Of a stretch of 58,923 nucleotides of DNA, positions 17,898 to 27,213 are shown piece after piece. Both the position numbers and the translations under genes were made by a program. The stretch is from a virus. The notes under the pieces are model-generated. The model worked only from the letters and a program-made list of their open reading frames with translations. It made no database searches and had not been told where the DNA came from. Every line of letters starts with the position of its first letter. Within the stretch, counting starts at the first letter, position 1. The stretch is taken from positions 1 to 58,923 of IMG/VR virus record IMGVR_UViG_3300044647_001099. One strand, 5' to 3'.

Positions 17898-18179
17898 TTA
17901 AAAAAACTTTTTTACTCCAGTATCTTGTTCAGAGTTTCTCGACAGTTCCAGTAGTTTATCAATGGTGTTCTGTAAACTATACTCTCCTCTACTTAGCAAC
18001 TTTTTATGCTCATAAAGAGCAGTAATAATTTGAGGTAGATAAAACTGGTTGGCTCGTTCAAGTTCTTCTGGAAAATAAGCCTTCAGAATATTTTCAATTT
18101 CCAATACTTTGTTAGTAATTTGATCTCGACAATTCACGAGATTATTAACTTGATCTTTTTGTTCTTGAGTAAGAATCAT
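17898..18179 (-). CDS. Helical hypothetical protein
   Basis: 93 aa from the ATG at 18179, preceded by GAGG. Nearly all helix. Unrecognised. Confidence 0.65.
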   Translation of the reverse strand: MILTQEQKDQVNNLVNCRDQITNKVLEIENILKAYFPEELERANQFYLPQIITALYEHKKLLSRGEYSLQNTIDKLLELSRNSEQDTGVKKFF

Positions 18180-18180
18180 A

Positions 18181-18585
18181 CTAAGCCTCAACCTTCGGTT
18201 TGAGTTTCATAAGCTTATGCTTAATTTTCCAAACATGGGTTTCTTTGTTCTGAATGTCTGGCCCCATATAGATGTGACAAAAGCCTTGGTGTTTGTCCAG
18301 CCCCCATGCTTTAATTCCATGCTGATCAATTCCTTCCACAACAAAACGACCCCTATATCCCATAGGGATGAAGTCTGCACCTCTCACAAAGTATGGGCCT
18401 CCACCCACTCTGATTCTATCTCCTTTTACAAGTTCTTTCCAATTAAAGTCACGAATGATCTTTGTGTTCTTTGCTTCTTTGCTCTTTGCCTTAAAAACGA
18501 AAGGAGCATTGCACTTAGGACACATATAAGCTCGCGGGCCTGTGGTAGCTCCACATTTTTCACAAGTTTTTTGACCCTTACCCAT
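18181..18585 (-). CDS. Zinc-ribbon protein
   Basis: 134 aa. An N-terminal zinc ribbon (CEKCG, CPKCN) precedes a basic linker and a beta-rich domain with GDRIRVGGGPYFV. A nucleic-acid or protein adaptor is likely; no family named. Confidence 0.7.
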   Translation of the reverse strand: MGKGQKTCEKCGATTGPRAYMCPKCNAPFVFKAKSKEAKNTKIIRDFNWKELVKGDRIRVGGGPYFVRGADFIPMGYRGRFVVEGIDQHGIKAWGLDKHQGFCHIYMGPDIQNKETHVWKIKHKLMKLKPKVEA

Positions 18586-18622
18586 TTTCTTTTTCTCCTG
18601 TGTTTGTTGACGTTACACCCTA

Positions 18623-18650
18623 AGTATAACTCAATTATCGGCACTGTCAA
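18623..18650 (-). promoter_or_regulatory. Promoter for the zinc-ribbon/tmRNA operon
   Basis: -35 TTGACA, 16-bp spacer with CCGATAAT, -10 TATACT. Confidence 0.8.
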
Positions 18651-18698
18651 GAGAGAATCTTTAGAATGTTCACGAATTTTTCTTTTTAGTCACTAATT

Positions 18699-19106
18699 TT
18701 AGACGATATAGCCCTCTTTTTCTGCTTCACTATCACAAAGGGTTTTTATCCATGCCATAACCGGCTCTCCTTCATCGTCTCTTCTTTGTTTACGAAGCTT
18801 TCCTCTTTCTCCAGTAACTTCACAAGTTATATAGCTCATACTTTCTGCCATTTCTATTGCTCCTCTAATAAACTCATCAGCACCATAAGCATAGGCTCTT
18901 AGCCCGCCAAACTTTTCTTTAATCTGACTCCAATAAAAAAAATCTAGAGGCTCATTAATCTTTTGCTTGTAATGAAGACGATTATCTACAATATAACATA
19001 GCCTGGATAGGATATTAAACCAACCATCCCCACATTCTATCCATGTAAGATTTTTAAACTGTTCAGGATAGGCTGAAATTAATTTAGCTGTTAGTTCAGG
19101 ACTCAT
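18699..19106 (-). CDS. Conserved phage hypothetical protein
   Basis: 135 aa. IECGDGWFNILSRL and QIKEKFGGLRAYAYG are the repeated landmarks of a common phage/bacterial family of unknown function; a C-terminal CEVTGERG replaces the usual Cys pair. Confidence 0.75.
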   Translation of the reverse strand: MSPELTAKLISAYPEQFKNLTWIECGDGWFNILSRLCYIVDNRLHYKQKINEPLDFFYWSQIKEKFGGLRAYAYGADEFIRGAIEMAESMSYITCEVTGERGKLRKQRRDDEGEPVMAWIKTLCDSEAEKEGYIV

Positions 19107-19368
19107 TATAGTCTACCTTGTGTATAATTCGTGTTCCAAGATGAGCATTACTCAATTCTGTACTATCGTTAAGAGATTCATCGCAAAGTCTTTCAAATTC
19201 TTTTCGACCAATCTTTCGACCATCAAGAATAGTTTCTTCAAGATGTTTTTGGGTCAATTCTTCTGGCTTATCAATCAATACAGTATCATATGCGTGTTCA
19301 AGACTCTTAGCCTCAATAACATACTTATGACGAAACAAAGAAACGGTATTAACTTCAAATAGTGGCAT
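19096..19368 (-). CDS. Hypothetical protein
   Basis: 90 aa; 11-bp overlap with the next gene. Starts with a strand, then YVIEAKSLEHAYDTV. No family recognised. Confidence 0.7.
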   Translation of the reverse strand: MPLFEVNTVSLFRHKYVIEAKSLEHAYDTVLIDKPEELTQKHLEETILDGRKIGRKEFERLCDESLNDSTELSNAHLGTRIIHKVDYNES

Positions 19369-19378
19369 AATAATCTCC

Positions 19379-19600
19379 TTAGTCTATGTTGATATTATAT
19401 TCTGTAACTAATCTGTGAAATTCTGATCTAATCTTGTCAAGAGCATCGCCCGCGTCGGTAAAATCATTGCTGTATTTCTGCCAAGATCGTAGTTGTTGAG
19501 AAAAATCCCACAACATTCTTTTAGCATCACCAGCTTGAATAGCAGTATCAAACTCGTATTGTTCTTCTGGTAGTTTAAATTTTAAAGTTGCTATCGGCAT
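19379..19600 (-). CDS. Hypothetical protein
   Basis: 73 aa; KFKLPEEQYEFDTAIQAGD followed by helices with conserved-looking W residues. This pattern recurs in phage proteins of unknown function. Confidence 0.7.
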   Translation of the reverse strand: MPIATLKFKLPEEQYEFDTAIQAGDAKRMLWDFSQQLRSWQKYSNDFTDAGDALDKIRSEFHRLVTEYNINID

Positions 19601-19603
19601 AAC

Positions 19604-19846
19604 TCACCTTTTCTTTTTAAGATCATCTGGCTTTTTATCTGGATCAGGAATAATAGTTAGGGTGTTATTCCTAAAGGTAGTCATATAACTTTGTGCAATC
19701 TTTTTCTTTAACAAACCTTCTTCTTCAATCTGGGTGTAAACATTGATACGATAATAATCATGAAATACATTAATAATTTTGGTCATTAAATGATATTTAG
19801 GTTTTTCTACTTGCCTAAATAGTAGTCTTTCGATCTCAAAATCCAT
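19604..19846 (-). CDS. Hypothetical protein
   Basis: 80 aa, beta-rich, basic end. 1-bp overlap with the upstream stop. Unrecognised. Confidence 0.65.
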   Translation of the reverse strand: MDFEIERLLFRQVEKPKYHLMTKIINVFHDYYRINVYTQIEEEGLLKKKIAQSYMTTFRNNTLTIIPDPDKKPDDLKKKR

Positions 19847-20079
19847 TAAAACCTACCCTTCTTGTTTTCAGTAAAAATACTATCCATATTTATTGAGAGA
19901 ACAGGATACTCTCTATTGTTATCGTCACTAATAAAATATGTATCACATGAATGTTCTTCTCCAGTAGAAGCGTCGTGAATAATTACTGGATCATTCCAAT
20001 TAAACTTACCAAGATTATCGAGATCATGAGTTTGTTTATAGAGGAAATTGTATAGATCAAGCCAAGTTATATTATTCAT
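19846..20079 (-). CDS. Hypothetical protein
   Basis: 77 aa with ITWLDLYNFL at the start and DPVIIHDASTGEEH in the middle. ATGA overlap upstream. Unrecognised. Confidence 0.65.
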   Translation of the reverse strand: MNNITWLDLYNFLYKQTHDLDNLGKFNWNDPVIIHDASTGEEHSCDTYFISDDNNREYPVLSINMDSIFTENKKGRF

Positions 20080-20294
20080 CTAGCTCTCCTGTTTGCTCTA
20101 TCAAGAATACGAATAGTTTCTTTAGCGTTACTAGGAACCATAACCAAACTTGGTGCAGTCTTATGTCCCCAGTCCATAAATCCTACAGCTTTCTTTTCTG
20201 CTGAACATTCTTTACAAACAATATTTCTATTAGTTTCGATAAGGAATTCATATCGTTCAATACCAACACAATTTTTACAGTATATGCAGTTCAT
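20076..20294 (-). CDS. Small zinc-binding protein
   Basis: 72 aa. Four cysteines as CIYCKNC and CKEC give a zinc finger. MDWGHKTAPSLVMVP in the middle is a segment seen in phage hypothetical proteins. Function unknown. Confidence 0.7.
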   Translation of the reverse strand: MNCIYCKNCVGIERYEFLIETNRNIVCKECSAEKKAVGFMDWGHKTAPSLVMVPSNAKETIRILDRANRRAR

Positions 20295-20329
20295 AATTTC
20301 TCCAAAACTCTGGTAGCGATAACGCTTCT

Positions 20330-20357
20330 TTTATACCATAGGTATCGGAGTTGTCAA
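20330..20357 (-). promoter_or_regulatory. Promoter for the 20076-20294 operon
   Basis: -35 TTGACA, 16-bp spacer with CCGATACC, -10 TATAAA. Confidence 0.75.
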
Positions 20358-20374
20358 CTGTCAGACTTGAAAAA

Positions 20375-20677
20375 CTATTTGTGTTTCTTTTTCTTTTTTA
20401 TATTTCTATCTAGATGATCTAAATATAGGTTTTGATGAAGCTGTTCCTGCTTCTCTTTTTCTTTGCGTAACTTTTTATGTTTTTTATCTTCTACCAATTT
20501 AATTTTTATGGCTTTTGTGCCAGAGTATACCATAAAGATAGGAACAACCATAAATAATATTAGTATTAGATAAGAAAAATACCATAGAATTCTTACTAAG
20601 AACGAAAGGAATATTATACAGTAATATGAAAACGGAGCTTCTCTTTGAAAATATTCCATCCATTCTGGTTCAAACAT
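20375..20677 (-). CDS. Membrane protein
   Basis: 100 aa. Two hydrophobic segments (about residues 18-32 and 35-52), then a very K/E-rich cytoplasmic helix. Function unknown. Confidence 0.7.
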   Translation of the reverse strand: MFEPEWMEYFQREAPFSYYCIIFLSFLVRILWYFSYLILILFMVVPIFMVYSGTKAIKIKLVEDKKHKKLRKEKEKQEQLHQNLYLDHLDRNIKKKKKHK

Positions 20678-20680
20678 ATA

Positions 20681-21430
20681 TTATGTCCATAAATGCCTAC
20701 GGAGTTTAATAAGTTCAACCATCATATCTTCATCTTCTTGATCATATGCCTCTTCTATTTTGACAAGTTTCATATAGTTTCTGTGGGCATTTTTAGGAGC
20801 TTTATCTTTAAAATTATTTAACTCCATAGTATCATATATTTTATTCCAACCGCTTTTTTCCATTGGGCTAAGTCTATTGGGTCTTTGATATTTCCACCAT
20901 TCATAAAGTTTTTTAATTTTACGACTAGCTTTTGCTTGGTCACTCAAAACTCTTTTACCTGTTTCGCTTTTTACCTTCAAGTTATTTGCCCACTTAAAAT
21001 AATCATAAGCAGCATCAACGCAACGACTGTTTGTGAATTTGTATTTATTTTTATTTTGCCAAGTCATACTATGGGCCAGTTCAATCTCTACAAAATCAAC
21101 CAGTTCATTAAAAAGACCATGTATCAAACGATAATCAAATTCATAGTAATGTCCAGGATTTAAGCCTGTTTTGAGATAGTGGGTTTTATCTATATAGCGA
21201 TTACAAATATAGTACCTGATTTCTTTGTAAACGTCTAATGGAAAATTAATAGTATTTTGTAAACTGCGTAAAAATTTTTCTGTAAACCAATACCTAAATG
21301 GTTTTCTCTTTTTTAGATCATTATAATATTTATCCCATTCTCCCCATTCTAGAGCAAATGGTTTTTTTTCACCCCTAATCCAGTCAGCGAACTTACTAGA
21401 TGACCAGTAATGAACTCTTGTTCTTAGCAT
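20681..21430 (-). CDS. Hypothetical protein, W/Y-rich
   Basis: 249 aa from the ATG at 21430; overlaps the deaminase gene by 35 bp. The core has TGLNPGHYYEFDYRLIHGL then ELVDFVEIELAH, a pattern I associate with phage proteins of unknown function. Mostly helical. No activity inferred. Confidence 0.7.
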   Translation of the reverse strand: MLRTRVHYWSSSKFADWIRGEKKPFALEWGEWDKYYNDLKKRKPFRYWFTEKFLRSLQNTINFPLDVYKEIRYYICNRYIDKTHYLKTGLNPGHYYEFDYRLIHGLFNELVDFVEIELAHSMTWQNKNKYKFTNSRCVDAAYDYFKWANNLKVKSETGKRVLSDQAKASRKIKKLYEWWKYQRPNRLSPMEKSGWNKIYDTMELNNFKDKAPKNAHRNYMKLVKIEEAYDQEDEDMMVELIKLRRHLWT

Positions 21431-21896
21431 AGAACTTACCCTTAGCGTATTTAAAAAAGTAATCACTATCTATAGTAATTTGAGTATCGTCACTGTCTTC
21501 AAAATGATTATCTCCAATACTCCAATAAACATCATTTAAACCAACAGCGCCCAATATCTTTGCACAATTCTCGCAAGGCTTACTTAATCTCATTCTTCCA
21601 TCTCTGCCAATTCGCACAACAACAATTGACCAATTAGGATCAATGGAATTATACCTATCAAGTAATTGAGAAACAAGATGAGACTCAGCATGGCTATATG
21701 GGAACTCCTTGTATGTTTGAATATTAAACTTTTGTCCCATTCTAAAAGCCTTAGCATTAACCTTTATCGGGTTGTTTTGGCTGAGACAAAAGGGTTTATT
21801 TCCATCGAAAGCTATAGCAAAATGATATCGTCTTTGAAAGGTGTTAGGTATAAACCTCTCATAAGATAATTTAATTGCTGTTTTCAAAATCTTCAT
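21396..21896 (-). CDS. Cytidine/deoxycytidylate deaminase-fold protein
   Basis: 166 aa. The zinc site is seen as SHAES (HxE near residue 76) and PCENCAKIL (PCxxC near 113), the CDA-fold catalytic pair. Together with ThyX nearby, a dCMP deaminase role in dTMP supply fits, but RNA or other nucleotide substrates remain possible. Confidence 0.75.
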   Translation of the reverse strand: MKILKTAIKLSYERFIPNTFQRRYHFAIAFDGNKPFCLSQNNPIKVNAKAFRMGQKFNIQTYKEFPYSHAESHLVSQLLDRYNSIDPNWSIVVVRIGRDGRMRLSKPCENCAKILGAVGLNDVYWSIGDNHFEDSDDTQITIDSDYFFKYAKGKFYAKNKSSLLVI

Positions 21897-22053
21897 TTGC
21901 AGCGTTATCCAAAGTTTCGTTTATTTTTCTCAAGTCAATAGGAGTATAAATATCATCATTATCTTGACCAGAAGATGGCTCTAGTCTATATTTAGTTATT
22001 TCTTTGGATACTGGAGTTTCTGGATTAAGTTTAATTCTTTTGGGTTCTTTCAT
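21871..22053 (-). CDS. Small charged protein
   Basis: 60 aa, polar and likely disordered; 26-bp overlap with the deaminase gene. Unrecognised. Confidence 0.55.
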   Translation of the reverse strand: MKEPKRIKLNPETPVSKEITKYRLEPSSGQDNDDIYTPIDLRKINETLDNAANEDFENSN

Positions 22054-22063
22054 AAATATATCT

Positions 22064-22213
22064 TTATTTTGAAGCTAACATATATAATCCAACATTAGCT
22101 GCTGCATAACCAAGATAAGCTATAAACATACCATAGTTATTGTGTAGATAACCTTGTTCCACGGCTATATAAAGATAAATCAAGCCAGTGATAAGAATAA
22201 GGTTAGCTGACAT
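22064..22213 (-). CDS. Small membrane protein
   Basis: 49 aa with two hydrophobic helices (LILITGLIYLYIAV and FIAYLGYAAANVGLYML). Follows the next gene upstream by 1 bp. Confidence 0.6.
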   Translation of the reverse strand: MSANLILITGLIYLYIAVEQGYLHNNYGMFIAYLGYAAANVGLYMLASK

Positions 22214-22214
22214 T

Positions 22215-22361
22215 TTAATTTTTCTCTATTGGAATATATTTAGTACCATCAGCAGCAGTCTGTTCCTGACCAATAGTAATCTTCTTATCTTCTTTAAGCA
22301 AGCTGATCATTGCTTGAGTATTAACATTTGGACTAATAGAAATTGCACCGATTTGGGCCAT
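22215..22361 (-). CDS. Small soluble protein
   Basis: 48 aa beginning MAQIGAISISPN. Lies just downstream of the UvdE gene, preceded by AGGAGA. Unrecognised. Confidence 0.6.
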   Translation of the reverse strand: MAQIGAISISPNVNTQAMISLLKEDKKITIGQEQTAADGTKYIPIEKN

Positions 22362-22372
22362 CTTGTATCTCC

Positions 22373-23287
22373 TTATTTATAAAGTGTAGTTAAAGTTTCA
22401 TTATATTCGGCAATAGCTAAATCTTTACCTTTGACCTCAAAATCAACGTCAAATTCTAGACCATAAGTATCAAAAGGCTGAGTAGGAACATCACAATGTG
22501 CTCGTGGATTATTACCTGGGCGACTCTCACTGTAATGAAATAGAGGAGTGGTTTGCCAAGTATCCCAGCACATATTAATAGCTTCACATTCTGTCAAATT
22601 ATTAGAATGACATTTGTGATGAAGATAATCGAAGCAGATTGGGATTCTTGTAATTGGATGAAAAATATCTACCAATTCTTTAACGCTCCAGCAATTAAGT
22701 TTGTCGTCATTTTCGATTGTGATACGGGCTTGGCAGTTTTCGTCCAGTTTTTTAAAGTTTTCATAAAATCTGTGAGCAATTTCTTCTCTAGTTCCATTAT
22801 TATTGTGAACATGAAAATTCATGGGCGATCTACGATCTGCCGGAAGTCCAATTCTGTCAAAGAAACTACTGTAGAAGTTGAGTTCCGTAATTGTTTTTTC
22901 GACAACTTGTGGATTGAGGCTTGATAAACTATTAAATTCACTAGGATGACAAGAAACACGAACATTAGTATTGGTAATAGTTTGTGCAATATTATCAAAC
23001 TCGTCTTGAATAAGGTCGTGATTGGGTAAATCTTCAAGAGATACATTGGCTTCATCATAAGTAATTAGTGGAAAAATATCGCTACTAACACGATAAACAT
23101 AATTATTTTCTGCACAAAACTGAATAGTCTTATCAGTAACCATCAAATTGTTTTGGATTCGTGATCCAAGAATTTCTAGTGCTTCTTCTCGCGGCAAAGA
23201 GTTAAAACGCTTGAATGTCATGGTCTGATGACCAAAACCTTGTTCTTTAAGTTTGAGAGAGATACAACAAAGGCCAATTTTACCCAT
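22373..23287 (-). CDS. UV damage endonuclease (UvdE/UvsE family)
   Basis: 304 aa, the usual length. The start MGKIGLCCISL, YRVSSDIFPLIT near 56, VSCHPSEF near 110, ENDDK near 198 and FDYLHHK near 222 match the metal-binding TIM barrel of UvdE, which nicks 5' of UV photoproducts and starts alternative excision repair. Own promoter at 23315-23343. Confidence 0.92.
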   Translation of the reverse strand: MGKIGLCCISLKLKEQGFGHQTMTFKRFNSLPREEALEILGSRIQNNLMVTDKTIQFCAENNYVYRVSSDIFPLITYDEANVSLEDLPNHDLIQDEFDNIAQTITNTNVRVSCHPSEFNSLSSLNPQVVEKTITELNFYSSFFDRIGLPADRRSPMNFHVHNNNGTREEIAHRFYENFKKLDENCQARITIENDDKLNCWSVKELVDIFHPITRIPICFDYLHHKCHSNNLTECEAINMCWDTWQTTPLFHYSESRPGNNPRAHCDVPTQPFDTYGLEFDVDFEVKGKDLAIAEYNETLTTLYK

Positions 23288-23314
23288 TCACATAACTCCT
23301 TGTTTGATGCTCGT

Positions 23315-23343
23315 ATTGTATCATCGACAAACCTGCGTGTCAA
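23315..23343 (-). promoter_or_regulatory. Promoter for the UvdE gene
   Basis: -35 TTGACA, 17-bp spacer ending GTCGATGA, -10 TACAAT. Confidence 0.8.
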
Positions 23344-23411
23344 TCTTTATTTTTTCTCTATCGTGGACGATTGGTGTAATAATGAGTATCGGACTGTGTT
23401 AGGAGAATAAT

Positions 23412-24002
23412 ATGACTAAAACACAAATATGTAGTAAATGCAATATAAGAAAACCAGTAAGTCAATATCATGCTGATCATAGACCAAACAGTAAAAAAGG
23501 GATTATAGCTAAATGCAAATCTTGCTGTAGAAAAATAAGTCAAGAATGGAGAGCGACTCATAAAGATACTAGAGATAGGACAGAATATAGAAAAACATAT
23601 TATGAAAAAAATAAAGACAAGTTTCAACAATGGAATAAAGATTGGAGAAAAATTAATGATCGTTCTCAGTATCATAGAGAATATAGAGATAAAAACCCAT
23701 CAGCAAGAATAGCCTGCTATTGTAGAAATAGAATTAGAAATGCAATTAAAAATGGATATAAGGCTAGTAGTTCTTTAAGTCTAACTGGATGCAATAACTG
23801 GAATGAATTAAAAATATATTTGGAATCTAAATTTACAGATGGAATGACATGGGAAAATATGGGACAATGGCATATTGATCATGTTAAACCTTGTTCTAGT
23901 TTTGATTTAACTGATTTAGAACGACAAAAAGAATGTTTTCATTATACAAATTTGCAACCTTTATGGGCTAAAGAGAATCTCTCTAAGAGTAATAAATACT
24001 AA
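23412..24002 (+). CDS. HNH endonuclease (free-standing, plus strand)
   Basis: 196 aa; the only plus-strand gene. N-terminal zinc site (CSKCNIR, CKSCC), a basic helical linker, then the HNH core WHIDHVKPCSSFDL followed by NLQPLWAKENLSKSNK, typical of phage homing HNH nucleases. TTAGGAGA precedes the ATG. Opposite orientation and AT-rich codons suggest a mobile insertion between UvdE and its upstream neighbour. Confidence 0.88.
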   Translation: MTKTQICSKCNIRKPVSQYHADHRPNSKKGIIAKCKSCCRKISQEWRATHKDTRDRTEYRKTYYEKNKDKFQQWNKDWRKINDRSQYHREYRDKNPSARIACYCRNRIRNAIKNGYKASSSLSLTGCNNWNELKIYLESKFTDGMTWENMGQWHIDHVKPCSSFDLTDLERQKECFHYTNLQPLWAKENLSKSNKY

Positions 24003-24007
24003 TTATT

Positions 24008-24643
24008 TTATTCGTATTCAGCCAGCAATGCTTGACGAATAGTATCTGTAAGATTATAACGATCTAGATAAAAAGATAGATCGGAATTAAAAGTATTCGG
24101 CATATGCTCCAGCACTCTTTCTGAATAAATAGGATTCTTAGGTCTCATTCTTAATTCTCTATTTAAATGATAAGACCACAAATAAGCATTGGCAGCACGA
24201 ATATACTTATCAGTATCAAAATCCTCAATAGGACAATTCTTAACTAATTTCAGAACTCTTTTTTCACAATCATGTTCTATCTCTAGAATATCATGCAAAC
24301 TTTGATCTAGTTCTTGTTGAGTAAACTTATTATCCTTAATAAAAGCATTATGAACCAGTGAGGGGAAACTAATCCAGTCAAAAAGAATATCATAAGTAGA
24401 CATACTTTTATCCCATAATTTACGATCAGTTTTCCATTGTAAGAAATGACAATATTCATGAATCAGAATCTCAAAGCCCATGTGATGCTTCATAGCCACC
24501 ACAAATTCTCTCTCATTTTCATCAATAGAACACCATCCACCACAAGCATCTGGTAGTTGTTCTACGTTATATAATAGTACAGAGAATCCATGATCAAGTA
24601 ATTCTCTAACAATTTTAAGAGTTAAGTTAGGTTTGGTTTCCAT
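24008..24643 (-). CDS. Putative zinc metallopeptidase (HExxH)
   Basis: 211 aa from the ATG at 24643. ILIHEYCHFLQW near residue 82 is a zincin HExxH site; downstream IEHDCEKRVLKLV could supply the third ligand. No signal peptide. Part of the ThyX operon. A substrate cannot be inferred. Confidence 0.6.
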   Translation of the reverse strand: METKPNLTLKIVRELLDHGFSVLLYNVEQLPDACGGWCSIDENEREFVVAMKHHMGFEILIHEYCHFLQWKTDRKLWDKSMSTYDILFDWISFPSLVHNAFIKDNKFTQQELDQSLHDILEIEHDCEKRVLKLVKNCPIEDFDTDKYIRAANAYLWSYHLNRELRMRPKNPIYSERVLEHMPNTFNSDLSFYLDRYNLTDTIRQALLAEYE

Positions 24644-24821
24644 ATTCAAACTGTTCTACTGAATGGATTTTAACTACCTGAAATTTAATACGATATTGAT
24701 TCTTAAATTGAAAAATAGCATCCTCTTCTGAATCAGCATCTATAACTTGATTAATTAAAAGATGTTGCTTAGAAGTGTCATGTAATTCATACACCTGTGC
24801 TGTGATATTATACATTTCCAT
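24627..24821 (-). CDS. Small hypothetical protein
   Basis: 64 aa; strands then an amphipathic helix. Overlaps both neighbours. Unrecognised. Confidence 0.65.
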   Translation of the reverse strand: MEMYNITAQVYELHDTSKQHLLINQVIDADSEEDAIFQFKNQYRIKFQVVKIHSVEQFEYGNQT

Positions 24822-25455
24822 TATTCCATCCTAGTGCTTCTGAAACTGTGGGGAATTGTTCTGAAAAAACTTTCTTGATTTCTTCTACAATAAGTCTATG
24901 TTCTTTTTGAGTTCCATTTGAGGATCGTAATTCAATATAGTGAATCCAACTACGAATAGAACCACTCATATAAAGTCTAGTGGGAGTTGCTAATGGCAAA
25001 ACAAATCTAGCACATTCTTTAGCTATGCCGTCAGCTATCATACCATCATAGATAGACTTAGCTTTTGCAAAATGTTCACGAATTTTAGTATTCCATTTTA
25101 CTTTAGTCTCATCAGATATATCATCAATACTATTCTGTCTATTTTTATTGTCTTGTCTTCGCAATTCAAAAGTTGGAATATCTTCAGCTAGTAATGTAGT
25201 ATCAGCATATCTTTGACTAAATTCCTGAAAAGTAAAACTTCTATGTCTGAGAATTTGAGCAGCTAATCCTCTTGTGGTGTTGATTTCAACGGTCATAAAA
25301 GCTTGTTCAAAAATACTCCAGTGCTGATGCTTAATGCAATAAGCCAATAGCTTTGAATAATTGTCGTTGTCTTGATTACTTGGATTACTTACTCTGGCAC
25401 AATATGCCATTAACTTTTCTGCGTCTGGAGTCACTGAAATTAGTTTTACACTCAT
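24808..25455 (-). CDS. thyX: FAD-dependent thymidylate synthase ThyX
   Basis: 215 aa. [14 protein letters not shown] (residues 70-83) is the ThyX signature. Further ThyX segments are VSNPSNQD near 22, HWSIFEQ near 45 and SWIHYIELR near 167. It makes dTMP from dUMP with a reduced flavin and methylene-THF. It fits phage nucleotide supply with the CDA-fold deaminase. Confidence 0.95.
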   Translation of the reverse strand: MSVKLISVTPDAEKLMAYCARVSNPSNQDNDNYSKLLAYCIKHQHWSIFEQAFMTVEINTTRGLAAQILRHRSFTFQEFSQRYADTTLLAEDIPTFELRRQDNKNRQNSIDDISDETKVKWNTKIREHFAKAKSIYDGMIADGIAKECARFVLPLATPTRLYMSGSIRSWIHYIELRSSNGTQKEHRLIVEEIKKVFSEQFPTVSEALGWNNGNV

Positions 25456-25685
25456 ACTTGATCCTCTGTATATGATATTTCAAACTCTTCTAATGGACAA
25501 AGTTCCTCATCCCAAAATCCATTCTTTAGTCCTCTACCAAGAATATGTCCAGCTTTTAGCCAAACGGCATAGTCATCAACAGCCATTCTCTTTAAAGTTC
25601 TTCCCCAATCGCATATTGTAGCATCAAAAACTTCTGTTCCAGTATCAAACCATTCGTCTGATTTAGACACAAATTTGACATACAT
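25452..25685 (-). CDS. Small hypothetical protein
   Basis: 77 aa, beta-rich with several Trp. ATGA overlap with thyX, so co-translated. Unrecognised. Confidence 0.7.
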   Translation of the reverse strand: MYVKFVSKSDEWFDTGTEVFDATICDWGRTLKRMAVDDYAVWLKAGHILGRGLKNGFWDEELCPLEEFEISYTEDQV

Positions 25686-26335
25686 TATTCTTTTGCCTCT
25701 TTAAATTCATAAAAGTATTCTTCTTCTTCTGATTTACTTACCCACCTACTACCAGTATGCTCACAACTAAATTCTTTACTAAAAACTTTCCAATCTGGTT
25801 TCTTGTCAAATGTTTTTGCTATCCAACTTCCGCCATCCATCCATAATACCCTATTATTTGGTTGAATAAAATATTGACCATTTCCTTCAAATACATGACC
25901 GCATTTATGACCAGCAGCCATTTCTCCATAACCCAATTCATACTGCGACCCTAAACACCAATCAATAGTAAAGAGATATTTTACTTTTTCAAAAGCCTGA
26001 TCTTTTAACATAATTTTAGCAGCCCTGTTCTTCGTATAAGAATTTATACTCATAGAGCAATAGTAACTAATACTATCCCATAGTTGAATCCAGTCCAGAG
26101 GATAATCAGTTCCTCCAACATTTTTTGTTCTTAAATAATGAATAGGAACTCTGGCATGTTGACTGCCATATTCTGTCATTATAGAAAATAAACCACACCT
26201 TTGAGGAATACTTGTAAAAGAAAAAACCTCTACAGGAATTCTACTGGCATTGATATCTGGTAATTTATCATATAGAAATGAAGTATCTAGGTATGAGCAG
26301 AATGTTGGGATATCAATATTAAGATAATTGCTCAT
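25685..26335 (-). CDS. Hypothetical protein
   Basis: 216 aa with several Trp, Tyr and Cys (CGLFS, DWCLGS, KCGH). No named family or membrane segment. Overlaps neighbours by 1 and 4 bp in the thyX operon. Confidence 0.7.
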   Translation of the reverse strand: MSNYLNIDIPTFCSYLDTSFLYDKLPDINASRIPVEVFSFTSIPQRCGLFSIMTEYGSQHARVPIHYLRTKNVGGTDYPLDWIQLWDSISYYCSMSINSYTKNRAAKIMLKDQAFEKVKYLFTIDWCLGSQYELGYGEMAAGHKCGHVFEGNGQYFIQPNNRVLWMDGGSWIAKTFDKKPDWKVFSKEFSCEHTGSRWVSKSEEEEYFYEFKEAKE

Positions 26336-26583
26336 GAGTAATCCGATATTGTTATTTGTTTAGTTTCTTGTTTATTGTCTTGAAATTCTTTTTGATGATC
26401 TGTCCATTTATTATCCGTAATATGATTAAAGATGGCAGTAGCTACTTTACTAACGCTTTTAGCCACTCCACTAGCATCTGGCCCAGCATCTAACTTAGCC
26501 CAATAATAAAGACCATCTTCTTTGTCTTTAATTACTTCATAGCCTTTTGTTTTAGCCCACTTTTTAATTTCAGAGATCATCAT
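26332..26583 (-). CDS. Small hypothetical protein
   Basis: 83 aa; IKKWAKTKGYEVIKDKEDGLYYW then VSKVATAIFNHITDN. Start at 26583 or the next ATG, 3 bp on. Unrecognised. Confidence 0.65.
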   Translation of the reverse strand: MMISEIKKWAKTKGYEVIKDKEDGLYYWAKLDAGPDASGVAKSVSKVATAIFNHITDNKWTDHQKEFQDNKQETKQITISDYS

Positions 26584-26584
26584 G

Positions 26585-26863
26585 TTAGCAACTCATATTA
26601 CCAGATTTGGGTGGTTTGTCAACAAACTTACGAATAGAAGAATCATAATTCTCAAAAGGTTTGTCGTAATGTTTCCAAGCTTCGCTATGTTTAATAGCAA
26701 CCAGTTGTTTTTCTTGTTCTGACAATCTTTGTCTTTGATATTCGATAAGTTTATACAGCTCGATAATGTAGTCTAATACCGGCTGGCCTTTGTATTGAGT
26801 CAATATATTATTAACTTTAGAAATATCTACAGGATCATATTTGAAGGTTCCGTCCCAACTCAT
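26585..26863 (-). CDS. Hypothetical protein with helical middle
   Basis: 92 aa; central coiled-coil-like YQRQRLSEQEKQLVAI. ATGA overlap upstream. Unrecognised. Confidence 0.65.
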   Translation of the reverse strand: MSWDGTFKYDPVDISKVNNILTQYKGQPVLDYIIELYKLIEYQRQRLSEQEKQLVAIKHSEAWKHYDKPFENYDSSIRKFVDKPPKSGNMSC

Positions 26864-27213
26864 TTCTGCATCATCTCCTCATAGGTTATTTTGTTTTTGT
26901 GTTCAAACCCTTTGCAAAATGCCGTCTTGTAAATTTCTTTTACGGTTTCAATATGGTCAAAATCATATAAAAAATCTCTGTTGTTCTTAGCCCATTCTAC
27001 CCAAGATTTTTCATCATCACTCTCTCCGTATAAATCTTCAAAATAAACATCAGTAGGATCGTAGCTGGCTTTATTCAGCCTAGTGTCTATAGTTCCAAAA
27101 ACTATACGATTATTCTCAATATCTTTAAAAATTGATGAGACAACTAAGTTATCCAAAAAACAATTGTATATTGTATCTCCTACTTTAATACTTTCAACCA
27201 GATCTATTCTCAT
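26860..27213 (-). CDS. Hypothetical protein
   Basis: 117 aa; beta-rich N-terminus, acidic middle, helical C-terminus. 20-bp overlap with the upstream gene. Unrecognised. Confidence 0.7.
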   Translation of the reverse strand: MRIDLVESIKVGDTIYNCFLDNLVVSSIFKDIENNRIVFGTIDTRLNKASYDPTDVYFEDLYGESDDEKSWVEWAKNNRDFLYDFDHIETVKEIYKTAFCKGFEHKNKITYEEMMQK